This document shows positions 36,589-45,082 of a stretch of 64,000 nucleotides of DNA, one piece after another. Below the pieces are notes generated by a model. It did no database searches. It was not told where the DNA came from and was given only the letters and a program-made list of their open reading frames with translations. How positions within the stretch are numbered: the first letter of the stretch is position 1; each line of letters opens with the position of its first letter. Source of the stretch: Candidatus Krumholzibacteriota bacterium (lineage in GTDB: Bacteria > Krumholzibacteriota > Krumholzibacteriia > JAJRXK01); NCBI GenBank assembly GCA_029262065.1, contig JAJDAC010000027.1:1-64000 (forward strand), read 5' to 3'. The position numbers and the translations under genes were made by a program.

Positions 36589-37803
36589 CTAGGATGGCGG
36601 CGGTTCGGTGCCCAGGTCTTCGAGCGGGCGATTCGGGTCGCGTAGCGAGACTTTTTCACCGACGCTGAGACCACTGGTGATCACCACGAAGTCGGAGTTG
36701 CGGGGGCCCAATTCGATTTCGCGCGCCTTCACGCCCCCGCTCACGACGTAGCACAGGGTGCGGCCCTCTTCTTCGAACACCGACTCCAGCGGTACGAACG
36801 TGGCCTCGGCAATTCGATCCACCACAATGCGGCAGGATGATGTCATTCCTGGTCGCAGACGCTCGTCTTCTGTTTCCACCACGACTTTCAACTCGAACGT
36901 CTTGACGTCGGAGTTGCCCTCTCGTTGCGCCAACGTTGCGACCGACGTGACGTTGCCGCGAAAAGTCTCACCCGGCAACGCATCCACCTCCATCAACACC
37001 TCGAGTCCTACCGAGATGCGATTCACATCCACTTCGTTGACCTTGGTTACCACTTCCATCTGACTCAGGTCGGGAATTTCGATGAGGTCCTGGCCGGGCC
37101 AGGGAGAGTCGCCCACCTGGACCTTGCTGCGCCCCCCGCCGTTTCGCCAGATTTCCTTGTAGACCACGAGGCCACCGATGGGCGCATTGAGCGTGAGAGC
37201 CTCGAGTGATTCTTCGTACTTGGTGACCTCCAACGCGGCCTGCTGCACCGCCAGCTCGGCCTTGCGTATGATCGCCTGGTCGACAATGCGCTGGCTTTCG
37301 GTGCGGGCGTTTGCCTCGTCGAGCGAAAGCTCGGCCTTCTTCAGTTCCAGTTCCTGTTCACGTTTGCGAATGTCAGCTTCGTATTCCATTTGCTCGAAGC
37401 GGATCTTGGCCTGTTCGAACGAGAATTCCTGGTTCTTGCGTTGGCTTTCCAGCTCGGCCATGCGCGAGGCAATCGACGCCCGTTCCGACGCCAACTGTGC
37501 CTGCGCGTCTTTCCAGGCGTTGCGCTTTTCTTCGAGGTTGCGTTCGGCTTCGGCGGTATCGAACTGCACCAGGAAATCGCCCTCGGCGACCACACTTCCC
37601 TCGGGAGCCATGGTCACGATCTGAGCGCGTGACCAACCTCGACGAGGCTTCGACACCGCTCGTGATTGCACCGCCTTCAGTTCGCCGGTGGTTTCAATGT
37701 CGACCAGGAATTCTCCCTGTTCCACGGCTACACTCGACAACTCGGCTTCGTCACACGCCGCCGTCAAAACCAGAACGAGAAACAAGACGGGAAGGCACTT
37801 CAT
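36589..37803 (-). CDS. HlyD/MacA-type periplasmic adaptor lipoprotein
   Basis: 404 residues. Lipobox LTAAC (Cys 17). Barrel-sandwich (VAEGDFLVQFDTAEAERNL), a long coiled-coil (~75-210, with ELESQRKNQEFSFEQAKIRFEQM), lipoyl half (LNAPIGGLVVYKEIWRNGG) and beta-barrel domains. It links the inner permease with TolC. Overlaps the second adaptor by four bases. Confidence 0.9.
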   Translation of the reverse strand: MKCLPVLFLVLVLTAACDEAELSSVAVEQGEFLVDIETTGELKAVQSRAVSKPRRGWSRAQIVTMAPEGSVVAEGDFLVQFDTAEAERNLEEKRNAWKDAQAQLASERASIASRMAELESQRKNQEFSFEQAKIRFEQMEYEADIRKREQELELKKAELSLDEANARTESQRIVDQAIIRKAELAVQQAALEVTKYEESLEALTLNAPIGGLVVYKEIWRNGGGRSKVQVGDSPWPGQDLIEIPDLSQMEVVTKVNEVDVNRISVGLEVLMEVDALPGETFRGNVTSVATLAQREGNSDVKTFELKVVVETEDERLRPGMTSSCRIVVDRIAEATFVPLESVFEEEGRTLCYVVSGGVKAREIELGPRNSDFVVITSGLSVGEKVSLRDPNRPLEDLGTEPPPS

Positions 37804-39113
37804 TGCACTTCAACCTCGGTCGCAGGCGGAACTACAACATCTTCGACCACGACAGCCGGAGATGGCAATTCTTCCCAGCGCGCTGCTTGGGTGTGAAAGT
37901 CACGGTATCCCCACGGCTGAACCTGGAGGTCATCGGTAGGAGGCTGAACGGCGAGTTCCCAGTCTTCCTCGAGGGGTTCCACGGTCACGGCCAACATGTC
38001 GTTGTAGGCTTCGATCTCTACGATGAACGGTTCGGGCCAACGTTCGCGCGGAAATACCACCGCGTCGCCGTCGCGCTCGTAGACGGCGACCAAAGGCAAA
38101 ACCACGACATCTTCGCGCCGTTCGAGCACCACGCCCAGACGAGCCGAGAGTTCGGGACGCAGAAGATCGAAGGAAGTATCCAACGCGGCCCGCACCTGAA
38201 ATTGGCGAACCTGCGATTCTTCCTCGGGTGACTCGGCCAGGCGCCCAATGTGGGTAACCGTGGCCCTCAATTCGTTCTCCGGATACGCCACCAGGGACAC
38301 GTTGATGGGCATGCCCAGCGAAAGCTTTTCGCGGTCGACCTCGTGGACCGAGAACCGTACCTCCATGGCCTCGAGGTTGGGAATTTCCAGTACGGTTCCG
38401 CCGGCCGATACCTCGTCGCCCACACGTAGTTTGCGCCGCCCCTCGCCACCGTCGTCCCGGGTACCGTAGATGACCAGGCCAGAAATCGGTGCCGTCAGCG
38501 TCATGCCCAGCAACCGTTCCTGCTCTTCTTCCAGACGCGACTTGGCGTTGGCAATCTTGAGATGCGCGGCTTGGGTGGCCAGGGAATCCAGCGTGATCTG
38601 CGACGCAAGTTTCGTGGTGGCCTCGGTCAGCGACACGTGGGCTTTCTTCAACGACAACTCGGCCTGCATGCGTCGCGACTCCGACTCGTGTTCGAGCTTC
38701 TCGATTTCGAGCTCCGATTGCTCCAGCGCGTAGTGGGCCGAGGTCACGGCGTTGTTCAACGCCACGCGTTGCGCACCCTGCTCCGCCTTTCTCTTGCGCA
38801 GATCGGCTTCGAGTGTCTCGAGCTGATTGCGGACTTTCTGGATTTCGGCGTCGAGAAACGCGGCGTCAAACGTGGCCAGCGTATCGCCCGCGACGACCAT
38901 CGATCCTTCCGACACCATTCGGGTGATCTGCAGGTTCGATCGCCATTCGCGCGGCGCCGGCACCACGCGCGATTGCACCGCGAACACTTCACCGCTCTCG
39001 ACCAATTCCAGGGAGAAGTCGGTTCGGAAAGTACGGACCCACGACCCGTTGGCGCGGACGCACACCGGCAGCACCGTCACGAAGACCAGCGTCGCTACTA
39101 TTGTTCGGAACAT
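37800..39113 (-). CDS. Second HlyD/MacA-type periplasmic adaptor
   Basis: About 437 residues, first gene of the efflux operon. Signal peptide (MFRTIVATLVFVTVLPVCVRA), hairpin coiled-coil (~95-210) and lipoyl part (LTAPISGLVIYGTRDDGGEGRRKLRVGDEVSAGG). The C-terminus has a 70-residue acidic, Pro/Val-rich extension. It is a diverged paralogue of the adaptor downstream, so the system has two adaptors in tandem. ATG 39113 is chosen because upstream codons are in the putative promoter region; the ribosome site is weak. Confidence 0.85.
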   Translation of the reverse strand: MFRTIVATLVFVTVLPVCVRANGSWVRTFRTDFSLELVESGEVFAVQSRVVPAPREWRSNLQITRMVSEGSMVVAGDTLATFDAAFLDAEIQKVRNQLETLEADLRKRKAEQGAQRVALNNAVTSAHYALEQSELEIEKLEHESESRRMQAELSLKKAHVSLTEATTKLASQITLDSLATQAAHLKIANAKSRLEEEQERLLGMTLTAPISGLVIYGTRDDGGEGRRKLRVGDEVSAGGTVLEIPNLEAMEVRFSVHEVDREKLSLGMPINVSLVAYPENELRATVTHIGRLAESPEEESQVRQFQVRAALDTSFDLLRPELSARLGVVLERREDVVVLPLVAVYERDGDAVVFPRERWPEPFIVEIEAYNDMLAVTVEPLEEDWELAVQPPTDDLQVQPWGYRDFHTQAARWEELPSPAVVVEDVVVPPATEVEVQ

Positions 39114-39286
39114 GCGTTTCAGAGCGGTCTCCCGAAAAGGACCGGCGGGGAGGTCCGGCAATGGTCCCACCGAACCGGGCCAAGAACAAGCCTTGTACAC
39201 CGCGCGGGCCCCGTGAGTTGCGGTTTGGAAGGTCACGGGGGGCGCTTTTTTCGGCGCTCGCCCATACCGGTTAACTCTTTATTCGT

Positions 39287-39394
39287 TAGCATCTTACATC
39301 AAACAGCCTCGGTATGCTAAAAAAATAGCATGAAACCTGTTGACGTTGGGATGCGTCCTGCTAAAAATCCAGCACACTGTTGGTTTTCTAGCAT
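39287..39394. promoter_or_regulatory. TAGCAT repeat cluster and promoter, likely BlaI operator region
   Basis: The divergent gap between the efflux operon and the BlaI gene has TAGCAT at 39287-39292, a dyad ATGCTA-N6-TAGCAT at 39314-39331, CTGCTA at 39358-39363 and TAGCAT at 39389-39394. A sigma-70-type promoter for blaI, TTGACG (39340-39345) and TAAAAA (39362-39367, 16-base spacing), overlaps the third site. Repeated dyads beside a BlaI-family repressor gene suggest autoregulation and control of the divergent efflux operon. Confidence 0.55.
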
Positions 39395-39442
39395 CACGGT
39401 GCGGGACCCGAACCCATGAGACTGAAAACGGAAGCGAAGCCC

Positions 39443-39832
39443 ATGTCCAAGAATCCCGGTCAGGATCTGAGCCGCCGCGAGCGGCAGATCATGGAAATCA
39501 TCTATCGCCTGGGCCGTGCCTCGGCCTCGGACGTCGAGAAGGACCTCGACGATGCCCCCAGCTACTCCGCCGTACGGGCCCATCTTCGGATCCTTGAAGA
39601 GAAGGGCCACCTGACGCACGAACAGGACGGTCCCCGCTACGTTTTCCTCCCCACGGTGTCATCCGACGTGGCCGGCGAATCGGCCCTGCGAGGACTGCTG
39701 CGAACCTTCTTTGGAGGCTCGCGCGAACAAATGGTCGCGGCGCTGCTCGACTCCGCCCAACGCGACCTCTCCGAAGACGAACTGGATCGCATGGCCAAGC
39801 TGATCGACGAAGCCCGGAAGGATGGACGATAA
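39443..39832 (+). CDS. BlaI/MecI/CopY-family repressor
   Basis: About 129 residues. The winged helix is plain: LSRRERQIMEIIYRLGRASASDVEKDLDDAPSYSAVRAHLRILEEKGHLTHEQDGPRYVF, followed by a dimerisation helix region (LLRTFFGGSREQMVAALL...). BlaI-type repressors leave DNA after cleavage triggered by a BlaR1-type membrane peptidase, encoded two bases later. ATG 39443 has GGAAG nine bases upstream; ATG 39416 is in frame. Confidence 0.93.
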   Translation: MSKNPGQDLSRRERQIMEIIYRLGRASASDVEKDLDDAPSYSAVRAHLRILEEKGHLTHEQDGPRYVFLPTVSSDVAGESALRGLLRTFFGGSREQMVAALLDSAQRDLSEDELDRMAKLIDEARKDGR

Positions 39833-39834
39833 CC

Positions 39835-42603
39835 ATGAGCCCCATGATCGAGCCTTCAACCCTGAACGAGCTGGCCCGCGCCTGGGCCGACACGAGCATC
39901 GCACTCACGCTGAAGGGGAGCATGGTCCTGGCCTTCTTCGCTTTGGCGGCTATTTCGCTGCGGCGCGGCTCGGCCGCCCTGCGGCACCTGAGTTGGACCA
40001 CCGGCGTAATGGGCCTGTTGCTGGTCCCGGTACTCAGCTTGGCATTGCCAGCCTGGCAGGTCGCTGTTCTTCCCGCGCCCGAGGCGCCACTGAAGTCCAC
40101 GACCCAGCCGGGGCAGTCGAGTCCTGCCGGAGACTTCCTTCTGGTGAGCGGACCGCAGACCAAGCTCAGCCCAAGTCGCGACAACCAGACGGCATCGATT
40201 CCCTTCGCGGCCTACGCCAACCCTACGACGACCAGATCCTACGAGCCGGCGCGTGCGCTCGAATCCGATACGTCGATTACATCTTCGGTGATGGACTATG
40301 CGCGTCAATTGAACGGCTGGTCGTGGGCGTTCTTCGTCTGGGAAACCGGCATGCTATCCGTACTGGTGTTGTTTGGCGTAGGTGCATTTCGCCTGTGGTG
40401 GCTACGCCGCAACGCGGTGGAGGTCCACTACGGAAGTTGGCGCTCGCAGACCGACGGGCTGGCCGAACAACTTGGTATCAAACAACCCATCAAGCTGCTG
40501 AAGAGCCCGCGAGCCATGACTCCCATGACATGGGGCTACCTGCAACCGGTGGTGCTGCTGCCCGGGAGTGCCGATGAGTGGTCCCTTTCTCAACGACGTG
40601 ACGTGTTGCTGCACGAGCTGGCCCACGTGAAACGTCGCGACTGTCTTACTCAAGCCTTCGCGCAAGTCGCCTGCGCCACCAACTGGTTCAATCCGTTGGT
40701 ATGGATCGCGGCGGCCCAGATGCGCATGGAACGGGAGCGGGCGTGTGACGACCAGGTCTTACTGGCGGGTTCGAAGGCCTCGTCGTACGCCAGCCATCTA
40801 TTGGAGATGGCACGCTCCCTGAAATCGGAGAACTGCGCCTCGCTGGCCAGCGTGGCCATGGCGCGACGCTCGCACCTGAGCGACCGGCTGGTGGCAGTTC
40901 TCGACCCCGAGGCGCGGCGTTGGGCGCCCAACCGGCTGTTGCTGGGCGCCGCCAGCGCGCTGGCGCTGTTCGTTGCAATTCCGGCGGCCACGATCATGCC
41001 GGTGGCCCTGGACAACACGCAGACCGCGCAGGCTGCCCCTCCTGACAACTCGCGTGCACCCAGAGTCCGGTACCCCGTGGCCACCGTGCCATCGGCCCCG
41101 CGGGCGTTCGCAGTACGCCCGACTCCCGCGGTGCCACGCGAACCCGCGTCCCAGCAAACGTGGACGGTACCGGGTCTCGCGGAGGCACCGGTTGCCCCGC
41201 TTACGGTTCGCTGGCCACGCGTGGTCTCCGGATGGGCGCAAGATCCCGGTGACGAACACACCTACATACTGGCCGACCCCGGCCAGCCACTGGTCTTTAC
41301 ACCCGACTCGCAGTCGGGCCCGGTCGTGGCCCAACTCTTCGGCCGCAATTCGCGTAGCAATACCGAATTCAACGGTCGTAGCCGCTGGACCATCAACGAC
41401 GGCTCACAGAAGCTGAGCATCGAGGTAGAAGGCGAGATCGAGTTCAACGACGACCTCACCGATGTCGTGTCGATGGCCGACGACAGCTACTTCGAGATCG
41501 AGCAACGTAAGCGCGGCCGTCGCTATCGCGTGGAGATCGACGTCAACCGTGACGGCGAGCTGGAGAGGTCGTTCTTCGTGCGCGGACGGCGCGAGGAATG
41601 GAACGAAGAAGCCCAGGAGTTCATGGAAGAGGTGCTGCCCGAAGCGCTCCTGAACATGGGCGTGAACGCCGACGCGCGAATGCAGAAGATCTACGAGCGC
41701 GATGGCCTCGACGGCGCGCTGCGCGAGATCAACCGCCTGGATGGTGACCACGCTCGAAGCGCCTACTACCGTGCCCTCATGGGCACCGAAGGCCTTTCGG
41801 ACAAGGAACGCTCGCAGGTACTCGAAGAGGCCGCCCGCGACATCGAGAGTGACTTCGAGCGCGCCCAGCTGTTGGTGAACGGCATGGATCAGTTCATGGA
41901 GAACGATCACATGCGAACGTCACTTCTGGAAGCCGTGGATCAGATCGATTCCGATTTCGAACGCCGGCGGGTTCTGTCGAGCGCCTTGAATCACGATGAC
42001 CTGAAGGGCGAGCACCTACTGCTCCTGCTGGAGAGCATCAACGATATCGACAGCGATTTCGAACGCACCCAGATCCTCACGCAGATCGACCCCGACCTGC
42101 TGGATTCCGAGCCCCTGCTCGACGCCTACTTCCTGAGCGTCGAGCAGATCGACAGCGATTTCGAAACGGCCCGCGCGTTGTCGGAACTGCTGTCCGAGCA
42201 CGGCGATCGACCGGGCATGCTGGCGCGCATTCTCGACACCATGCGCAGCGTCGATTCAGACTTCGAATCGGCCCGCATTCTCACCGGCGCCGCCGGCTAC
42301 TTCGTGGACGACGATGAGCTGCGCGAGTTGTACTTCAATGCCGTCGACGACCTCGACTCCGACTTCGAACGGGCCCGGGTGCTCACGAAAGTGCTGAACC
42401 ATCGTGATCTCTCCGACGCGTCGAAAATGCGGGTCCTGGAGAGCGTCTACGACATCAACTCCGACTTCGAGAAGGCAAGGGTATTGGTGGAGCTGAGCCG
42501 CCGGGGCATCGAGCAGGAAGAACTTCGAGAAGCGTACCTGCGAGCGGCCAAGTCGATCGACTCCGATCATGAGTACGGAAGGGTCATGCGCGCGCTGCGC
42601 TAG
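39835..42603 (+). CDS. M56-family (BlaR1-like) sensor metallopeptidase with SDFE repeats
   Basis: 922 residues, much longer than the ~600 of BlaR1. N-terminal M56 region with membrane segments (~20-80, ~155-180, ~365-390) and zinc motif LLHELAHVKRRDC with NWFNPLVWIAAAQMRMERERACDDQVL (~260-310). No penicillin-binding domain follows. Instead there is a linker, a beta-rich region (~460-600), and eight repeats of about 36 residues from ~669 to the end, each with a core like QIDSDFERARVL. The repeats look like a helical solenoid and are presumably the sensor or interaction part, on the periplasmic side. The partner is the repressor just upstream. Confidence 0.9.
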   Translation: MSPMIEPSTLNELARAWADTSIALTLKGSMVLAFFALAAISLRRGSAALRHLSWTTGVMGLLLVPVLSLALPAWQVAVLPAPEAPLKSTTQPGQSSPAGDFLLVSGPQTKLSPSRDNQTASIPFAAYANPTTTRSYEPARALESDTSITSSVMDYARQLNGWSWAFFVWETGMLSVLVLFGVGAFRLWWLRRNAVEVHYGSWRSQTDGLAEQLGIKQPIKLLKSPRAMTPMTWGYLQPVVLLPGSADEWSLSQRRDVLLHELAHVKRRDCLTQAFAQVACATNWFNPLVWIAAAQMRMERERACDDQVLLAGSKASSYASHLLEMARSLKSENCASLASVAMARRSHLSDRLVAVLDPEARRWAPNRLLLGAASALALFVAIPAATIMPVALDNTQTAQAAPPDNSRAPRVRYPVATVPSAPRAFAVRPTPAVPREPASQQTWTVPGLAEAPVAPLTVRWPRVVSGWAQDPGDEHTYILADPGQPLVFTPDSQSGPVVAQLFGRNSRSNTEFNGRSRWTINDGSQKLSIEVEGEIEFNDDLTDVVSMADDSYFEIEQRKRGRRYRVEIDVNRDGELERSFFVRGRREEWNEEAQEFMEEVLPEALLNMGVNADARMQKIYERDGLDGALREINRLDGDHARSAYYRALMGTEGLSDKERSQVLEEAARDIESDFERAQLLVNGMDQFMENDHMRTSLLEAVDQIDSDFERRRVLSSALNHDDLKGEHLLLLLESINDIDSDFERTQILTQIDPDLLDSEPLLDAYFLSVEQIDSDFETARALSELLSEHGDRPGMLARILDTMRSVDSDFESARILTGAAGYFVDDDELRELYFNAVDDLDSDFERARVLTKVLNHRDLSDASKMRVLESVYDINSDFEKARVLVELSRRGIEQEELREAYLRAAKSIDSDHEYGRVMRALR

Positions 42604-42625
42604 ACCCGGCCCAATTGGCTTGAAG

Positions 42626-42664
42626 CGGCCAGGCTCCCATGAGCCTGGCCGTTTTCGTCGTTTT
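42626..42664 (+). terminator. Intrinsic terminator after the M56 gene
   Basis: CGGCCAGGCT and AGCCTGGCCG form a perfect 10-bp stem with a six-base loop, followed by TTTTCGTCGTTTT, 22 bases after the stop codon. Confidence 0.92.
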
Positions 42665-42757
42665 ACGGTGCTTTGACAGCTATACTTCCAATCGGCGCAC
42701 TACACTTGCTGAACGACACCGACCGTAGACCGTATCCACCCCGGATTGCCAAGGGCC

Positions 42758-43444
42758 ATGAACGTACTGATCGTCGAAGACGAAGCCTCGCTGCGCGAGG
42801 CCCTGGTGGACCTGCTACAGAATGCGGGCCACGACGTTGCCGCCGTGGCCGACGGCGAGTCAGCCGTGGACCGTTGCCTGGCCCAACGTTTCGATCTGGT
42901 CCTGCTGGATCTCATGCTACCGCGCCTGGACGGAATGGAAGTGTGCCGCCGGGTGAAACAAGAACGGCCCGAGCAGGCCATACTCATGCTCACCGCCCGC
43001 GGCTCCGAAGACGACAAGGTCGACGGACTGAAGGCCGGCGCGGACGACTACGTCACCAAACCGTTCGGCGCCCGCGAACTACTGGCCCGCGTCGAGGCCC
43101 TGGGACGGCGAGCCAGCCGCCAGGAAAGCATTTCCGAGCACCTTTCCTTCGACGGATGCGAAATCGACCTGGGGCTGTGCCAGGCCCATCGCGACGGCGC
43201 AACGGTGAAACTGACCGCGCGCGAAGCCCAGATTCTGCGTTGGTTGCACGCGCACCGGGCTCGCGCCGTGAGCCGGGGCGAACTGCTCGAACACGTTTGG
43301 GGAGCCAGGTCCGACCTGCAAACGCGCACCGTCGACATGACCATCGCCAACCTCCGGCAAAAGGTCGAACGCGACCCCGCTCACCCGCGCATCGTGACCC
43401 CCGTCAAAGGGGTGGGCTACGCGTGGGGTGAACTGGGGACATGA
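42758..43444 (+). CDS. OmpR/PhoB-family response regulator
   Basis: 228 residues. Receiver domain (1-115) with VEDEASLREAL, phospho-Asp in LVLLDLMLPRLDG (~51) and Lys in GADDYVTKPFGARELLARV; winged-helix DNA-binding domain at the C-terminus (LTAREAQILRWLHAHRARAVSRGELLEHVWG...TVDMTIANLRQKVERDPAHPRIVTPVKGVGYAW). It shares an ATGA overlap with its kinase. Target genes are not evident. A TTG start at 42746 is in frame. Confidence 0.95.
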   Translation: MNVLIVEDEASLREALVDLLQNAGHDVAAVADGESAVDRCLAQRFDLVLLDLMLPRLDGMEVCRRVKQERPEQAILMLTARGSEDDKVDGLKAGADDYVTKPFGARELLARVEALGRRASRQESISEHLSFDGCEIDLGLCQAHRDGATVKLTAREAQILRWLHAHRARAVSRGELLEHVWGARSDLQTRTVDMTIANLRQKVERDPAHPRIVTPVKGVGYAWGELGT

Positions 43445-45075
43445 GATCACGTCGCATCTTCGTGGCCGCGTTGCTCATCGTTGGGGCCATCATTGCTCCC
43501 TGCACCGCCTGGTACCTCACGGGCAGTCGGGCCGCCGAACGCGAAGCCGTGGCGCTCGAAACCGAACCGTTCAACCGGGGCTGGGACACCGCCAACGGCT
43601 TGGCTGAACGCTTGGCAGGCCGGCTGGAATCCATTCGGGGCGGAGAAACCAGACGCCCGTACTACCACTACGCCCACACGTTTCACGATCCCACGAGCAC
43701 GTGCAGTTGCGCTTCGGTTGCACCATCACCGTTGTCCGATTCCCCCAGCGATCCGCTGGTACGTTCGTACTTCCAGATCGATTCAGATCTGCAGGTCATC
43801 CTCCCGTCACTCGACGACGGTTGGGCTCTACCGCCCGCCGACGCCGCCACCCAGGAGCAGTTGCGCGATCGACTGGGCCGGGCCGCCGCCGTGTGTTTCG
43901 CGGCGGTAGAGACGGCGAATCCGCGGCCGGTTTCCCAGAGCCATGGCTTCACTCCCACGACCGTCACCTCGGCCGAGCCGATCGTTGGCGTGGGCGATCT
44001 GGTGTGGGTCACCGTGCCGCTGGATGACGAACCCTTCCTGGCCGCGCTACGTGCGATCGAAAGCAGCGCGGGCACCAGTGTACAGGGGTTCCTGGTGGCA
44101 ACCGACGAAGTGAACGCGTCGCTTCGCCCTTCTGACTTCCCCGTGCGCTTCGCCCCGGAGCGAGCCGGGGCGGCCGATGCAGTAGTACAGGCGCCGGTGT
44201 ATCTGGACGGCGCGGAATGCGACTGGGCCGTTGAACTGGACGTGGGCAGCGCCACTCTCGAAGCAATGGAATCGGGCCGGGCCGTACGGGCCGGTTTTCA
44301 GCGCAGCTTCCTGGTGGGGTCGAGCTTCGCCGGACTGGCCGGACTGTTGGTGGTTTGGCTTCTTTGGCAAACCGAACAGGTAGGGCGTCAACGTTCACGA
44401 TTCGCCGCTTCGGCCGCCCACGAGCTGCGCACGCCGCTGGCCGGTATGCGTCTCTACAGCGAGATGCTGGCTGAGAATCTGGGCGATCCGGATCGGAGCC
44501 AGGACTACGCGCGGAAAATTGCCGACGAGTCAGAGCGGCTGGGCCGCGTGGTCACCAACGTGTTGGGGTTCAGTCGGCTTGAGCGCGGTGCGCTCACGTG
44601 CAATCCCACCGCCGGCAATATCGGCGAGGCATTGGAACACTGCCTTACGCGGCTGCGTCCGGCCATTGAGCACCAGGGCTGCACGTTGAATTCCAAAATC
44701 GCGGCCGATCTGCCGCCCGCCATGTTTGATGCCGAGGGCCTGTTCCACGTGGTGCAGAACCTGGTCGACAACGCTGAAAAGTACTCACGTGGAGCCAGTA
44801 TTCGCACCATCGATGTCGACCTCGGCAAACACGACGACAGAATTCGCCTGAGCGTTACCGACCACGGGCCTGGAGTTCCGAACCGGCTGCGAGGCAAGCT
44901 CTTCGAGCCGTTTGCCCGCGGCGATCAAGTCGACGCACCCGCGGGGCTGGGCCTGGGGCTGGCCCTGGTCCGGTCGCTCGCGCGCGCACAAGATGCGAAG
45001 GTAGGTCATGAGACACCCGCGCAGGGCGGTGCCCGATTCAACGTGGACTTTCGTCGCGCCGGTTCGAACTCGTAG
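43441..45075 (+). CDS. Membrane sensor histidine kinase
   Basis: 544 residues. Two membrane segments (~6-28 and ~285-312) enclose a periplasmic sensing region of ~255 residues that I do not recognise, containing CSCASV. HisKA motif AASAAHELRTPLAGMRLYSEML (~322), then HATPase_c with N box NLVDNAEKYS, DHGPGVP and GLGLGLALVRSLA. It pairs with the response regulator encoded directly upstream. Confidence 0.93.
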   Translation: MRSRRIFVAALLIVGAIIAPCTAWYLTGSRAAEREAVALETEPFNRGWDTANGLAERLAGRLESIRGGETRRPYYHYAHTFHDPTSTCSCASVAPSPLSDSPSDPLVRSYFQIDSDLQVILPSLDDGWALPPADAATQEQLRDRLGRAAAVCFAAVETANPRPVSQSHGFTPTTVTSAEPIVGVGDLVWVTVPLDDEPFLAALRAIESSAGTSVQGFLVATDEVNASLRPSDFPVRFAPERAGAADAVVQAPVYLDGAECDWAVELDVGSATLEAMESGRAVRAGFQRSFLVGSSFAGLAGLLVVWLLWQTEQVGRQRSRFAASAAHELRTPLAGMRLYSEMLAENLGDPDRSQDYARKIADESERLGRVVTNVLGFSRLERGALTCNPTAGNIGEALEHCLTRLRPAIEHQGCTLNSKIAADLPPAMFDAEGLFHVVQNLVDNAEKYSRGASIRTIDVDLGKHDDRIRLSVTDHGPGVPNRLRGKLFEPFARGDQVDAPAGLGLGLALVRSLARAQDAKVGHETPAQGGARFNVDFRRAGSNS

Positions 45076-45082
45076 TTGATCG

